Shown: positions 21,916 to 35,020, counted from the stretch's first letter. The stretch is 64,000 bases of DNA from Lonicera japonica (GCA_021464415.1 JAKCWG010000778.1:239861-303860), one strand, 5' to 3'. Notes: generated by a model not told the origin, from the sequence alone. Numbers and translations: made by a program.

Positions 21916-22720
21916 TAAAGACAAGACTAGTTTCGACCGCTAAAGCTATGTTAGACTTTTAAATTACCTATTTTATCCCTACGATCCCTATTTTCATAAA
22001 AAAAATGTACTTATAAAAGGTTTCGAATTCGAACCTTAAACATTTAACAATGTAATCCATTACTTAACTATTATACATCTTTGTTTTATATTTTGATTTG
22101 AATTAGATATATATAAAGATGGTAATGGATCAGCTATGGAGTGGGTTTGACCAAAACCGAATTATCTTTATTTATTTTGAATTTATTTTTTAAGCCATAA
22201 AGTTTGGATTTTTCAACCCAAATTTTTTTTAACCATATTTTGCTTTAGACTCACTTTTTAGAACTTACACAAGTGCACCACTAAAGTAGAGGAAAGACTT
22301 TTGGGAAAAATTGCCGGTGTAACTATTAAGGAAGTGTGAAAAAAGAAAAAAATGAAAAATTGTACATCCACGTGGCATGTTTGAGAATGAACAAATGTGA
22401 CCTGGTGCAATTATCCACGTGGTATGTTAGATTAGATTCCATAGATATTACACGCATCTTGAAATAAAGCATTATGCTCGTCAGTCACTCATATTGAAAA
22501 TATATATTCCAAATTTGTATTCCACCTATATATCTACATATTCATCTTGATGGTCAACACATATTCCAATTTGTATTCAACTTATCTATATTCGTCTTAA
22601 ATTCTTGATCTTGATGGTCAACACTGGGAATGTAACAAATCACTACAAATGCAATATAATAACTCTACTGGATTTTTTTATTTTTTATTTTACATTATGG
22701 TATTAGATTTTTAAGGTTAT
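21195..22720 (-). repeat. Low-copy repeat unit U, inverted partial copy (U3)
   Basis: Runs, reverse-complemented, from the GATAC-rich end (about 21205-21335) through the SINE-like part (about 22010-22080), AACATGCCACGTGG (about 22370-22380) and GGTCAACACTGGGAATG to ACATTATGGTATTAGATTTTTAAGG. It matches 13000-15990 without the 13.4-14.7 kb insert and lies between the two inverted copies of the small gene. Confidence 0.65.
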
Positions 22721-23039
22721 AACACTTCTTGAGAGAATGATAGATTCGTGTTTAAATTAAAAGGAGATTAATCAGGATCAAATTGTGCTCTAGGCATATA
22801 GATAACATTTTATCTTTTAAATTGTACTCTTGTAATATATTTATAAATTTTTGTGTCAAATTGAAAGAATCAATAAAATAGGGTGGTTTGGGGGCCGAGT
22901 CTTATTCCTAATAATTACGGGTGCATTGATTACCCTTTTCATACTATCATGGGATATGATAAATTTATAATACCCATGTTTAGTGTTTGATAGTACTAGA
23001 TATCGAGGTGGATTATTTATCCTACTAATATTTTTTATC
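22721..23039. other. Spacer, no gene
   Basis: AT-rich. 22890-23050 (GGTGGATTATTTATCC, GATTAACGATTCTCACC) resembles sequence near 28090-28220 and 63480-63560. Confidence 0.4.
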
Positions 23040-23212
23040 AGACCAAGGAAGGGATTAACGATTCTCACCTAAAAGGTGAAATTGTTTTATCCGATTTGAT
23101 TGAAATTATAAAAATCATATCTAAACCTCTAATCCAACATGTCAAACGCATAAATTAAGCATAAAATTCATTAATCACACGTAACCTTTTCCTACCGAGC
23201 TATTAGTCCCAC

Positions 23213-23256
<44 letters not shown>

Positions 23257-23323
23257 CTCACACCTCTATATTTTAATTCCCAACATTAATCATCCACACA
23301 GTCTCCCAAACAAAAAAAAATTT

Positions 23324-23609
23324 AATGAAAGCGCGCAATCTCCTCATCTTCTTCCACCCTCACCTTCCGGAATTTTCTTCTTGAACCCTCCAACCGGCGA
23401 GGAATGAGACGTGCTAGAAGCGTCAATATTTGCGCAAGAAGAGAGAAAGAAGGACGACATAATTACGATGGTAAGCTTGTGGACGAGAATATGATTGTGC
23501 TTCGAATGCGGATTAAGGATATGAAGATGTCGGAGACGAGCCAAATGCCTCCTTCGGACCGGATGGAGTGGGAGAAGCGATACTTTGGAGATTACAACGA
23601 GCGTGTGTT
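23324..23609 (+). pseudogene. Broken second copy of the small membrane-protein gene
   Basis: Matches the first two-thirds of the gene at 20551-20985, including the upstream CT-rich tract (23213-23232) and TATA-like run, but in inverse orientation. Near the start ATGAAAGC is followed by an extra GC, which shifts the frame into a stop at 23381-23383. The original frame is open again from the Met at 23404 (MRRARSVNICARREKEG) through MIVLRMRIKDMKMSETSQMPP. At about 23610 homology ends abruptly and Athila LTR sequence begins, so the membrane segment is gone. A frame of 85 codons from 23404 reads into the LTR for about 17 codons, giving a chimeric end of no known meaning. Confidence 0.85.
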
Positions 23610-24520
23610 TATGAAAATTATCTTATTAGCTTATAAATGGTTGATTGAATGGGGAAGATGAAGAATTCAACAAGTATCTAATAATACTAACAATGGAATG
23701 AGAAATGAACTTACATAATTAATGCATTGTAAACTTCATCTTTTAGCCTTAGCAAAGAAATTTACTCCATAATAAATGTAGAGACAAGAATTATAGAAGT
23801 GTATTCCATTTATCTTCAATGAAGATAATAAATTACAAATTCTAGAGAGAGATTAATATTCAAGACAAGTAAATAAAAATATTAATAAGTCCAAGAGTCT
23901 AAGAGTTTTTTAGTACAATAATGGAGACTATATATATAGATGAGTGCGTTGTCTCCCTCTCCTCTCTCTACTAAAGATCCAAGATAAACTATCCCTTTTG
24001 TCCATTGAAAAATAGCCACTTTTGTATAAAAAATAATATTCTAAGAGATATTGATTTGAGCCACTATTTAGTCTCCAAGCTAGCTATGAGATAGATGAAC
24101 AAAATAGGAGAGGTGACATAAAAGACAAAGCAAGCCATCTAGATCAATTTTTGGCTTGAGTTAGATGGATCCAAGTGATGGGAAAAATTCCTTGATTGAT
24201 CTAGCAAAAAGCTAGATAGATCCAACTCGTGATAGATCAAGGAATGAGTTTGAATGATTCAACTATTTGACTTTCCGTTGACTTTTGTCTTTAAATGCCA
24301 AAAATGGCTCGGTTGATCATTCTTCTTTTACTCAATGAATTTCTTGAGATCTAAAGGCAACAAAATAAACAAAAAAATGCCTTTCCAAGTAATGTCAAAT
24401 ACAAAATATGCTACAAGGCTAATCGCGAGAGAAGTTAGCAAACCAAATGGTTTTAGAAAGTTAAACGCATCAAACAACTCCAAAAATGAGCATATGAATA
24501 ACAATATTATGCGTTTTTCA
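23610..24520 (-). repeat. Athila LTR fragment, divergent subfamily
   Basis: Starts within the LTR (ATGAAAATTATCTTATTAGC, like ATGAAAATTATCTTACTAGC in the solo LTR) and ends at GCGTTTTTCA, which corresponds to the LTR start GCGTTTATCA in minus orientation. Matching blocks include GATGAA-x-TTCAA-x-AAGTAT, GAGACAAGAATTATA and TTCTTGAGATCTAAAGGCA. The PBS-proximal 700 bases are missing, and the centre (about 23830-24300) is unlike the other copies. Confidence 0.75.
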
Positions 24521-25422
24521 ATAAAAAACCTCCTAACAGTCAAATCAAAACTTATCCTTCAACGATTGTAAAAGTCGAAATATGTTAATTTATACCCCAT
24601 ATCTCCAATAAAAGAAGAAATATGTTGAGAAAAGGAAAATAATTTTTTTTTGGTCAAAGATGGGTTCATTGTTCGGAGTAAATTGATCCGATTCTAGGAG
24701 CGGCTAAAACCCAATCCTGGGCAAAATCAAAGACCAATATCTGGCTTGCTAGAAGTCCGAACTAGATCAAAATTGTATAAGTAAGCCATTTTCACCATTA
24801 TAGTGTAGTGCTATTCCTTGTACCAATAATCATAACATAAGCAATAAACACTTGTATCATTGCTTATTGTGTAGTGCTTTTTTGTACTGTTTATTAGCCT
24901 ATCCTTTTGATACAGCTTTTTACGCTCCAATAGATTTTTTTCCAGTACTTTCTCTCTACTATTGTATGCATATTGATTGAATCTATTACACTTTTTGAAA
25001 TTTAATTCCCTTACGTTTCATTTAGGTTACACACCTAATTTTTGTCCCATTTTTCCGTTTTAGAATATTTATCAACCTAAATATTTGATGAAATCTCTTA
25101 AGGCCCCAACCAATTTTTTTGGTGGTTATTGAAATTATTTGCAATTATGTGCCACAAGAACAAGTCAAAGGGTGCCTACGGTAATTGAAATTTTCACATT
25201 AAACCACTTGTAGAAATACACTCTTAGGTCTTAGCTGCCTCTTAGATGACTTCCTTTTTAAAATAACTGCCAGTGCCAACTAAAACATTAACTTAGAGAC
25301 ATATTGTATTCATTTTTTTTATGTTTTAATGAATTCAATTTTAACTAGAAAAATTTTCTACAGAGAACTGACAGAAAAATGCAGGGATTTCAACAAATCA
25401 ATCATTCCCTTTTCCATTTTTT
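24521..25422. other. Spacer, no gene recognised
   Basis: Nothing supported. A short repeat around TTGTGTAGTGCT / GTAGTGCTATTCC (24805-24880) is present. Confidence 0.4.
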
Positions 25423-25531
25423 TTCATATTCCTACCTTATATCTCTTTTATACAATGCTTATATAAAAGGCCTTCTCATTGTAATGTTGAAACATAACTA
25501 TCAATATAATATTTTATTATGAAATTCTATA

Positions 25532-25542
25532 TGGTACAGAGC
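25532..25542 (+). promoter_or_regulatory. Primer-binding site, initiator-Met tRNA type
   Basis: TGGTACAGAGC is TGGTATCAGAGC with one base lost, directly after the LTR end. Confidence 0.75.
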
Positions 25543-25657
25543 AATGTTAAATCTTCCTCTCCTAAAGTCTTGATATAATTCCACTATTGCCGGTGGGCAA
25601 TGTATGGTGTCGGTCACCAGACCATCGTTGAACCGCTTCGATCGTAACAATCACCTT

Positions 25658-25658
25658 C

Positions 25659-25726
<68 letters not shown>
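25658..25726. repeat. (ATT)n microsatellite
   Basis: About 69 bp of uninterrupted ATT repeats inside the copia-type element. Confidence 0.97.
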
Positions 25727-26348
25727 TGTCTCAATCACCTTCCTTTACCACTTGGCATCTCATCGTAGCTACTGCCATTTCGAATATTGTTTTACAATTG
25801 CTGGATTCCACTACTGAACTCGAAGTTCTAATCTGACTCTGTTAAAAGGAAAACGAGACCATAGCTATGTCATGCACCATGAAATCCTTGCACCACAAAC
25901 CCTGAACTTCCACTGCGAAATCCTGCCTTTCACTGCGAAGCAAAGATATCCTTACAATCGATAGCATGCGGATCCCTAGCGAAAGTCGTTCATTCTTAAC
26001 TCTCTGACGTGCGAGTATCTAGGCGGGCTTACGATTTTTTTGGTTTAATGAACGAATCTATCAACATCGAAATCGAAATTGAACATGATGTTTTTCTAAG
26101 CTCTTCCAAAGAATGAGGTTTCTTTGAAAGATGGAGTGATTTGAGTTTGTGAAAAAATATAAACTCGTATGCGAGCTCTCCCCCGGCACGATTTGAAGTC
26201 CGACATGAAGCCCGACAACATAAACACGATTTAATGTCCGACTCTAGTTGGCGAGGCTCATTGTTTAACGTGTGACCTCTCAACCACTTTCAGTATGATT
26301 TCCAAACTCAAGTTGGCCTCCATTTGCTACCTTGAGTTTGAGGGGGAA

Positions 26349-26554
26349 TGTTAGAATATAATTGTTAACATATATAATTGATATCCCATTCTCTATGCAT
26401 TCCTAATTTTCTCTACAATCCTTATTTGTCTATTTTACATTATTAGATTGTTCTTACCTTATTTTTCTCTTATGCAATGCCTATATATAAACTCTTTCTC
26501 ATTGTAATGTCCAGACATAACTATCAATATAATATTTTATTATGAAATTCTACA
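26349..26554 (+). repeat. 3' LTR of the copia-type element
   Basis: 206 bp, TGTTAG at the start and CTACA at the end, preceded by GAGGGGGAA. It shares its last about 100 bp with 25423-25531. Confidence 0.75.
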
Positions 26555-28748
26555 AAATTTAGTAGTGTTTTAATGACTATTTTTTTCAACATCTTTTTCA
26601 AAAAGATGCAAAAAATTACCGAAAACTTGTTCTCAAATACATCCTTGGGGAAATAAACTAACACAATTATGTCAAATAACGTAACAATATTTGAAGTTTT
26701 TAGATAAATTCGAGTATATGACTCCGGCAACATCTTCCGGTCATTATCGAGTTCAAATAGTGAAGGCTTAATTTTAAATTATTTTTTTGGGGGTGAATTA
26801 GAAGAAATTGAAATTATTTTCAGTGAGAAACAAATAATTTTACTATTTATTGAATGTATCGTTATTCATGTTTTCCTACTCCACTTCCACTACTCAACTT
26901 CTATTCATTACAAATACTAATACTAATAAAAACAAACGTAATTGATTTTGAATCAAAATTCATTTTTCGATTACTTTTCATTTAATGCAAGAGTTAATTA
27001 ATTTATATGACTAATAATAATAAAAAATTCAATCAAATGTTACTCATTTAATAATTACCTTTTGAGAATCTAATAAATGTAAAACTTAATTGCCTTTAAT
27101 AATTTTAATGATATTTTTGATAATAACTCTCTTAGCGGTTGAAATATTTCTATTATTATAAACTTATCTTCCACCAATATTTTATCTAACAAATTATAAT
27201 TTTTGTTTATCTAACACATTCAAACCTATAACAATCCCAATAAATCGTTCTATTATTATGAATTTAATCTCCACCAATATTTTGTATAGAGAATTAGAAG
27301 ATTTTGAATATAATGCTACTCATTTAATAAGAGAATGAAAAGTACGTGATAAATGTCTATCTATCTTGATTCTCATTGTTCATCATCACAGTATTTCTCC
27401 ATTTTTCTGATTCTCAGAAATTCCCATCAATTATTCTATTCTCGTCTACATAGTAATTTTTTTTGAAATATTAGATATTTTAATAGAATTGTAAAAACGA
27501 ATTTCCCAGCTTAAATCTAAACGCAGCTTGGATCAGCTTTAATAATTTTATTTACTACTATCTTACTGGTCGAAATTAGTATTATAAATTTAGCTTCCAC
27601 CAATATTTCATCTAACAAATTAGAATATTTCTATAAAAATAATATCAAACTATAAAAACTGAAAGAAACTTTATATAGTTTAGGTTCATTTATTTTTTGA
27701 AATACATTAACTTGTAGCAAAGTTTCACTCCAATTGTCATGTAAAAATACATACTTAAGAAAATATATATGATTCTAATTGTCATGCAAATATGCCCAGA
27801 AAAATGGCTTAACAACTTATATACCATGACATCCATATATATATATATATATAACTTATATATGTAAAGAAATGACTGTTGACCTTCACCTTCCGAAAAC
27901 AGATTGGTTATTGCTGTAATTTACAATAAAGTCCCTTGAACTATCCTAGGACAATTTTCCTCTTAAATTCTGAAACATGACAATGCTAGCCAATTCAATT
28001 GATATCCTGGGGATAAAGGCATCCACTGTAATTAATTTAACCAACAAGAAATAACCCTAGGGTTAGAACCGTTTTTTCCTTTCAACCAATAAGAAATGGA
28101 TACAGATATGGATGATGATAATATTTAACAAGGATAATCAGTGATCAAGGTGGATTAACCATATTCACGGATATCCATATGCGCTATAGTTTTGTGCATA
28201 TAATCCACCAAACAAGGCTTAATTTGACACAACGTTGTTAGTATGAAAAGTTTGACACCTTGTCAAATTTAAAGGGTTATTATTTTCAACCAAATAAGGT
28301 TATTTTTTAATGATATTTCGCTCTAGAACCACTTTCTTGTTTGAACTATGGTTTAAAATAAATAATATGGAGTGAGACCAAATAAAACTTAACTTACAAT
28401 TGTGTAACGTTTGTTTTTAATAATTTAAATTTTTATAAATTAATGTAAACAATTGTAAACAACAATTAGAAAAAAGTAACTTCTACTAACACAAAATAGT
28501 AGAGTAACTTAAAGCTTACGCTCTTTTTCCATTCAATTTAATAATAATTTCTACAACCATACATGGATGATGCATAATCAAATAGACAAAAATAATTCTT
28601 CAATTAATTGTGTATCTCATTTTGGATATTACATGTGAAAGTAATTATTTTGACATTGTCGATGAGACGTAGAGAGTTTGATACACAATGTAGATATGGT
28701 GGTGTGGCATAAAAAGTAGGTCCAAAAATAGGACCCACAACTATCTTA
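26555..28748. other. AT-rich spacer, no gene recognised
   Basis: Contains three imperfect copies of CTTCCACCAATATTT-x-ATCTAACAAATTA-like sequence (about 27168, 27270, 27590) and, at 27720-27835, a copy of the dispersed CAATTGTCATGCAAATAT sequence. No motif-bearing frame. Confidence 0.45.
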
Positions 28749-29234
28749 GAGTATCTTAAATGGTCGTGTAAAAATTAATGTGTATATCTATGTGTCAACC
28801 AGCTTTTATGCAAAACTTGAAGTTTAAAAAAAAAATCTGCATGAAATTTTTTTAAACTTTTGTTTAAAATTGAAAAGAACAAATAAGATAGGAACAAATG
28901 TTATTTTATACAATTTTTTCTTGAAATTATATGTACATAGTATTATAATCAAAATGAATTTCAATTTATAAGTCTTGGTTAGTAGATTTCAAATATATAA
29001 TTTATATTAAAATTCATCTTTTGTATTAAAAGTTAGTACACCTGAAATATTTATAAAAAAAATTGAGAAGTGAGAAAGCTGACGTGACATTATAAATTAT
29101 GAGTGTATTTTACACTTATATTTTACAAAAAAAAACTCATTTTTAAAAGATTGCTAGAGATGAATTTATTTTTTTACAAATTTTGTAAATTTTATGCAAA
29201 ATGAAATTATACACTACGTACAATTGGAGATGCA
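28749..29234. mobile_element. MITE of the GAGCATCTCCAAC family, diverged
   Basis: Left end GAGTATCTTAAATGG, right end CAATTGGAGATGCAC, with CTTA on both sides. The internal block TAGATTTCAAATATATAATTT is the complement of one in the element at 16241-16735. It ends only about 35 bp from the solo LTR. Confidence 0.6.
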
Positions 29235-29270
29235 CTTACTCTCATTTTATATACTAATGTATATGCATAA

Positions 29271-30979
29271 TGACGCGCCGAAAATACTTCCGTGCTTAGG
29301 TACCCAAGTGCAGGTTGTTAAGTTATAATACTTGGTAAGTCCAAGTGTCGAACCACAAGGATAGTCGGAAAGACGATGTGGTGATTACGAGTCCAAGGTC
29401 TTGTTAAGGGAATTTAATTGGTTGATTTTAAAGTCTTGCAATAAAAATTAAAATGATGTAATAATAGATAAGAAAAAGGCTAAGGCATTATATAATTCAT
29501 TTGTTTTGCAAAGTTAAGTAAAATTAATCTCATTCAAAGTTCTCAATGCAATTCCTAAGTGTTGAATATTTTACCCATTTCTAAGCAAAAGGGTATGTAG
29601 CAAAAGCAACTCATTTCCATATAAATGCCATATAAAGAAAGGGTGTAAGTAAATATCAACACAAGTGTACCTCTCATTTTTATCTTGTGACAAAGGGTGT
29701 GAAGCAAGTGCAACCCATTTCCATATAATATCAACCAAGATTCAAACTTAAAATACACAAAAAGAAAAGGCATAAATTTAAACTAGACATTTAAGAACTC
29801 GTTGTTAATTTCCCCTAGGCAAATGACTTGATTATAAAAATGGCCAACTACAAGGAGTTTAGCTCGATAAATCATAACATTTCATTTGTTTAAGATTGGG
29901 AGGTCTAGGTGGAGGTCAAACCGTCCTATATAGACTTATTTGATAAATACAAATTGAATCCTTAAAATGATTAATGAAGTTGTTTATGACATAAATTTAA
30001 AAGATCCTCTTTGGCAATACTTTAACTAAGAAGATGCTGAGTCTTCAAATCACATAAAGTGTAGAAAGCACTCAACATATCATTAAAGTATTAAAAGATT
30101 AAAATCTTAAATTTATGGTGTTTCCATGAATATTTAAAAACTAATCATACTTGGCAATGAAAAGTATCTCATTCAAAGAAAGAATGGACATAGGCTAGTA
30201 AGAAATACACAAGTGTATCATCTCTCCATTAATGCTTGAGATCTATGTATACAAGGCATACGAAGTCAAATCATCATATGAAAATTATCTTACTAGCTTA
30301 TGAATGGTTGAAAAAATGGAGAAGATGAAGGATTCAAAAAGTATTTAACAATACTAACAATGGAATGAGAATTGAACTTACATAATTAATGCATTGCAAA
30401 TTTCATCTTTTAGCCTTAGCAAAGAAATTTACTCCATAGTAAATGTAGAGACAAGAATTATAAAAATGAACTCCATTTCTCTCTCTAGAAAAATATTACA
30501 AGCTCTCTATAAATTGAGAAATGAGAAATAAAAATAAGACTCCCCTCCAAGGCAACAATGAAGACTATAAATAGGAGAGTTGTGTTGGATGCCAAAATTA
30601 AACAATGCTTTATTTTATTTTTGGTGGAGAATTCCACTTTCTTGGATGCTCTTTAATCACATGGACACTTCCACTTTCTTTCTTTAATTACATGGACATG
30701 GAGACTTTCTTTCTTGGATGCTATTTAATCACATGGAGACTTACTTTCTTGAATTCCCTTTGTCCATGGAAAATTTTACTATTGTATTAAATACAATATT
30801 TCTTGAAATCTAAAGACACCAAAATAAACACAAAATGTGCCTTTTCAAGCATTGTTAAATACAAAAGTGCTACGAGACTAATCGCGAAATAAGTTGGCAA
30901 ACCGAGTAGTTTTAGAGAAATAAACGCGTCAAACAACTCCGAAAATGAGCGTATGAATGACAATATTAAGCGTTTATCA
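29271..30979 (-). mobile_element. Solo Athila LTR (family 2) with perfect target duplication
   Basis: Begins TGACGCGCCGAAAATAC and ends GCGTTTATCA, the complement of the LTR ends defined at 36190 and 46620. The bases CATAA at 29266-29270 and 30980-30984 form a perfect 5-bp duplication. There is no PBS or internal sequence, so this is a solo LTR left by recombination between two LTRs. Length 1709 bp. Confidence 0.93.
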
Positions 30980-33436
30980 CATAAATATGAAGATACACAG
31001 TTAATTATTAGATAAACTTTTTTTAGAGAATGTTTATATATATGAATTAGTTTTATCTAAACATACACACTCAATTGTTATAAAATAACTTATTTTTTAG
31101 ACAAACTATTGCAAAAGATGTAATGGAACAAATTATAATGCTAACAATCTAATGTAAATGTAAATTTGGCCTATAAAAAAAAGTTGATATGCAAGTATGT
31201 TTAGAAACATGGTTGCTACACGGCAATAACACCAATCTTAATTTTTAGTCATGTTCCAAAAAAATAAAAATTATCTCCAATTTTATTCTTTAGAAGGTTA
31301 TCTCTATCAATTTTTATAATTATTTTTTATAATGAATATGGATCTTGGTTGAAAGAGCACGGCGAACATTTTTCAATAATATAAAATTTATTTAAAATAA
31401 AATTATATAAGAAGAGTTTAAAATTATTAAAGCTCGAAAGATGAATTATGAAAATAACAATGACATTGTCTAACAAACACTCTGGATGTTTCGGCTAAAT
31501 TCCTATGAAGCACGGATACGGATACGACACTGCACCGATACGGTAATACGACAAAATTAGAAAAATATAGGATACAATACGTCTTGGATATAGATAATAA
31601 AAATTAATTATAGTATATAAATATATATATATTATTCAATTATAAGAATTTAGGCTAACCTCATATGAAGCACGGGTACAGATACGATACTGCACCAATA
31701 CGGTGATAGGGTAAAATTAGAAAAATATAGGATACAGCACGTCTAGAATACAGATAATAAAAATTAATTATAATATATATATATATATATATTATTCAAT
31801 TATAAGAATTTTATAAATTTATGAACAATATCATGAATATTCATAAAACTAAATCAAACGACTGGACAATTTAATTGCATAATAACTTAAAAGTAGATAT
31901 AATATTTTGACTTAAATATCAGAAGAAAGATAGAGACTGAATAATGATAATGGTAGATGAAGGATGGAGTGTTTTGGTCCATCATTTCATCTTCTTATAA
32001 AATGGTTGACTTACTCACTAAGCTGTAAATGAAAAACCTACCTATCTTTTAGAGATTTCTATATTAAATGAATTATTTGTATGTTATTTTTAAAGTGGCT
32101 CCAATAAAAAAGAAATTACAAAACATAGCCCGCTGTATTACGCAAGTATCCTCGCTATATCCCTTCCGTATTCTTGCGGTATCCTTCCGTATCCGAAATT
32201 TTAAAAAAAATAAAGAAGGTTAGATACTCGGATACGTATCCTTCCATATCTGTCACGTATTAGTTTAAGATATGTATCTGATACTGATACTGATACTACG
32301 ACCCTAACTGAAGTATTCGTTCTTTAGACCTAACCTCACATTGTATTTCTCAATTTTTGTATTTTAAACTTAGCTTCTACCAATATCTCATCTAACAAAT
32401 TAAAATAAATAGTTTTTAGTATAAAATTAAATAATATCAAATTGTTAAACATTTTTTCTTAAATCGACTGAAATATCATCGGACTGAAACACCATCAAGA
32501 CAATTATATATATTGCATTCAATCCTTTTTTGAATTACGTTAATTTTATCAGAGTATGACTCCTATTGTCATGGAATATAGATGCTTATGAAAGTATGTT
32601 TCTAATTGTCATGCAAATATACTCGTAGCAATAGGTTAACAACTCATCATAACATGACACTATATACAACAAAATTATATCCATAAATATATGACTTCAA
32701 CTATGAAAAGGTGGGTTATCTTAGTTGGAGAGGTACTCACTTGAATCTAAGATCAAGAATGAGTATGTGGTACATTTTCATTGTTTATAATTAAATGAAG
32801 AGACTTACAACTTTTTTTTTTAAAAAAAATTAATAATATATACATGTATATATGTATGTATTACATAAAACATATAAAGGCAAGACTAGTTTTGACTGCC
32901 AAAGTTATATCAGACTTTTGAAATGCTTATTTTATCCCTACGGTCCCTATTTTCATAAAAAAAGTGCTTACAAGAGGTTTCGAATTTGAACCTTAGACTT
33001 TTGATAATGTAATCTGCTGCTTAACTATTAGTCCACTTGACATCTTTATTTTATATTTTAGTTTGAATTGGATATATATAGGGATAGCAATAGATCAGCT
33101 ATAGAACAAATTTAGTTAATACCAAGTTATCTCTATTTATTTAGAACTTATTTTTTTAGCCATTGAGTTTGGGTTTTTCAACCCAAATTTTTTTTTTTTA
33201 ACCATATTTTGCTCTAGACTCACTTTTTCAAACTTAGTGCTATCGTTTAAAAAAAATAAAATAAAATGACCAATCAAGCCAAAGGTCATGGATGTTTCTT
33301 ACTTACTTTATTTATTTATTTATTTTATACCAACGGAAGTGCACCAGTAATGTAGACGAAAAGACTTATCGGAAAAATTGCCCACGTAATTGTTTCGAAA
33401 GTGTGAAAAGAAAAGTAGTGCTGATGTAATTGTTAT

Positions 33437-33925
33437 AGAGCATTTTCAATGATGGTATATATTTTTTGTAAAAAAAATTATGTGTAAGGGATTTTTATAC
33501 ATAAATTATACACATTTATTTTGTATTTTAGTGGTACTCATGTATAAAATTTAAATGGACCAATGAAAATCATATAAATAGAATATATCATTATATTTAA
33601 TATTTTGTATGAATAATTTTTAAACATAATTTTAAAGTCACAATGAATCTTATTTTGTACCTATTGATTAGTAGATTTCAAATATATAAATTATATTAAA
33701 AACTAAATTTTAGATTTTTAGCTATGTCATTTTAAAAATTTTTGTAAAAAATTAAATTGAGAGAAAGATTATTTGAATGTGTAAATTGATTTTGTATTTT
33801 ACAGAACCTTTTATATAAATTTTAAGCATTAATTTTTTTTAAAATGTTTCTGAAAATCAATTTTTTTATAAAATATTTAAATTTTATAAAAATTAAAATT
33901 ATACTCAACGATTGAAAATATTTTC
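33437..33925. mobile_element. MITE of the GAGCATCTCCAAC family, diverged
   Basis: AGAGCATTTTCAATGATGG at the left; the right end read inward is ATATTTTCAATCGTTG. It interrupts the U phrase GTAACTGT-x-AAGGAAGTGTGAAA, intact at 22318-22340 (minus orientation). Confidence 0.65.
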
Positions 33926-34658
33926 AAGAAGTGTGGAAAAAGAAAAAAAAAATTGTACATCCACGTGGCATGCTTGAGAATGGACAAATGTAGTCTGGTG
34001 CAATTCTTTTGTTATTACATATTAATTATTATATTACATACATATTACACGCGTCTTGAAAATAAGGCATTATGCCGTCAGTCAGTAAGCAAGTATGTGG
34101 TATTCAAAATACATATTCCAAATTTGTATTCCACCTTTCTTCTTCTAAACCAAAGAAATTTTTTTACAACTACAATAATTTTTTTAAACTCTCTGAGTTA
34201 TTTAATATATATAGTTAACATTGATTTAATTTAGAAATATATTCATTTTTGAAAAAGTAGGGGACTCCATTTTCATGCAAAAATGTTAATTATAATTAGA
34301 TGGGATGGCAAAAAACAAAATAAGAAATGGATTGTTTTGGTGATAATTTGCCCATCTAAACCTATAATTGACCAAGTTAACCCAATCAAAAAAAAATTAA
34401 TATTAATCTATGTTAAGTAAACCCGTGTTATTAATATTAATATTAACCCATGTTAAGTAAACCCAGAATGGTTAATTTCTTTGGTTGGAAATAATATGCA
34501 TTAGTTTGTTTTGTTTGCTGAAAAAAAATTTTGTGAAATAAATCACCCTGACAGAACCACATGAAACTTCATTATCCGGTGTTATTTTCTGGCGTGTCTT
34601 CGAGCCATGTACTTATGAATTCTTGTTAATTAGAGTTAGTATATATTTGAACACTTTG

Positions 34659-35020
34659 AGTGTGTTTGGTGGATGTTTTGAGTTGAGTTTTTAAAATATG
34701 GTATTTGGTAGAATTTGGAAGGATGTTGAAAAATAAATTTTGTTTTTGTTTGAATTTTTTTCAACCAACTAAAAAATCTTATAAAAAATTTTCAAAAAAT
34801 AGTCATAATGTATCTTATTTTATAGATCTCGACGAGTATATTTTAAATATATATTTTTTATTTAATTTTGATTTTTGAATTTAAAGTTATATTGTTTTAA
34901 AAGTTATTTTAGAGAGAGAAAATAAAGTGAAATAAATTTTAAAAAGTATGAAAGTATAGTTAATTTTGAGTGGAGTTTTTAAAATTTGAAAAAAAAAAAT
35001 AGACACATACCAAACAGGCC
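34659..35020. mobile_element. MITE with TGTTTGGT inverted ends
   Basis: Left AGTGTGTTTGGTGGATG, right ACATACCAAACAGGCC, flanked by CTTTG at 34654-34658 and 35021-35025. U copy 1a lacks it (about 8774-8790, GACAAAGACAAGTGTTC). Length 362 bp. It is probably hAT- or Harbinger-related; the family was not settled. Confidence 0.65.

Larger units (their letters stand above)
25423..26554 (+). mobile_element. Degraded short copia-type LTR element (non-autonomous)
   Basis: Left: the last about 110 bp of an LTR (25423-25531) that matches the end of the right LTR (ATAACTATCAATATAATATT, TATGAAATTCTA). Then an initiator-Met tRNA-type PBS, an internal region of about 800 bp, a purine tract GAGTTTGAGGGGGAA and a full LTR of 206 bp (26349-26554; TGTTAGAATATAATTG to TTCTACA). 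The internal part is too short for gag-pol, and no RT or integrase motif was seen. Codons near 25600-25660 look like the start of a copia gag, and an ATT microsatellite has expanded in it. Confidence 0.75.
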
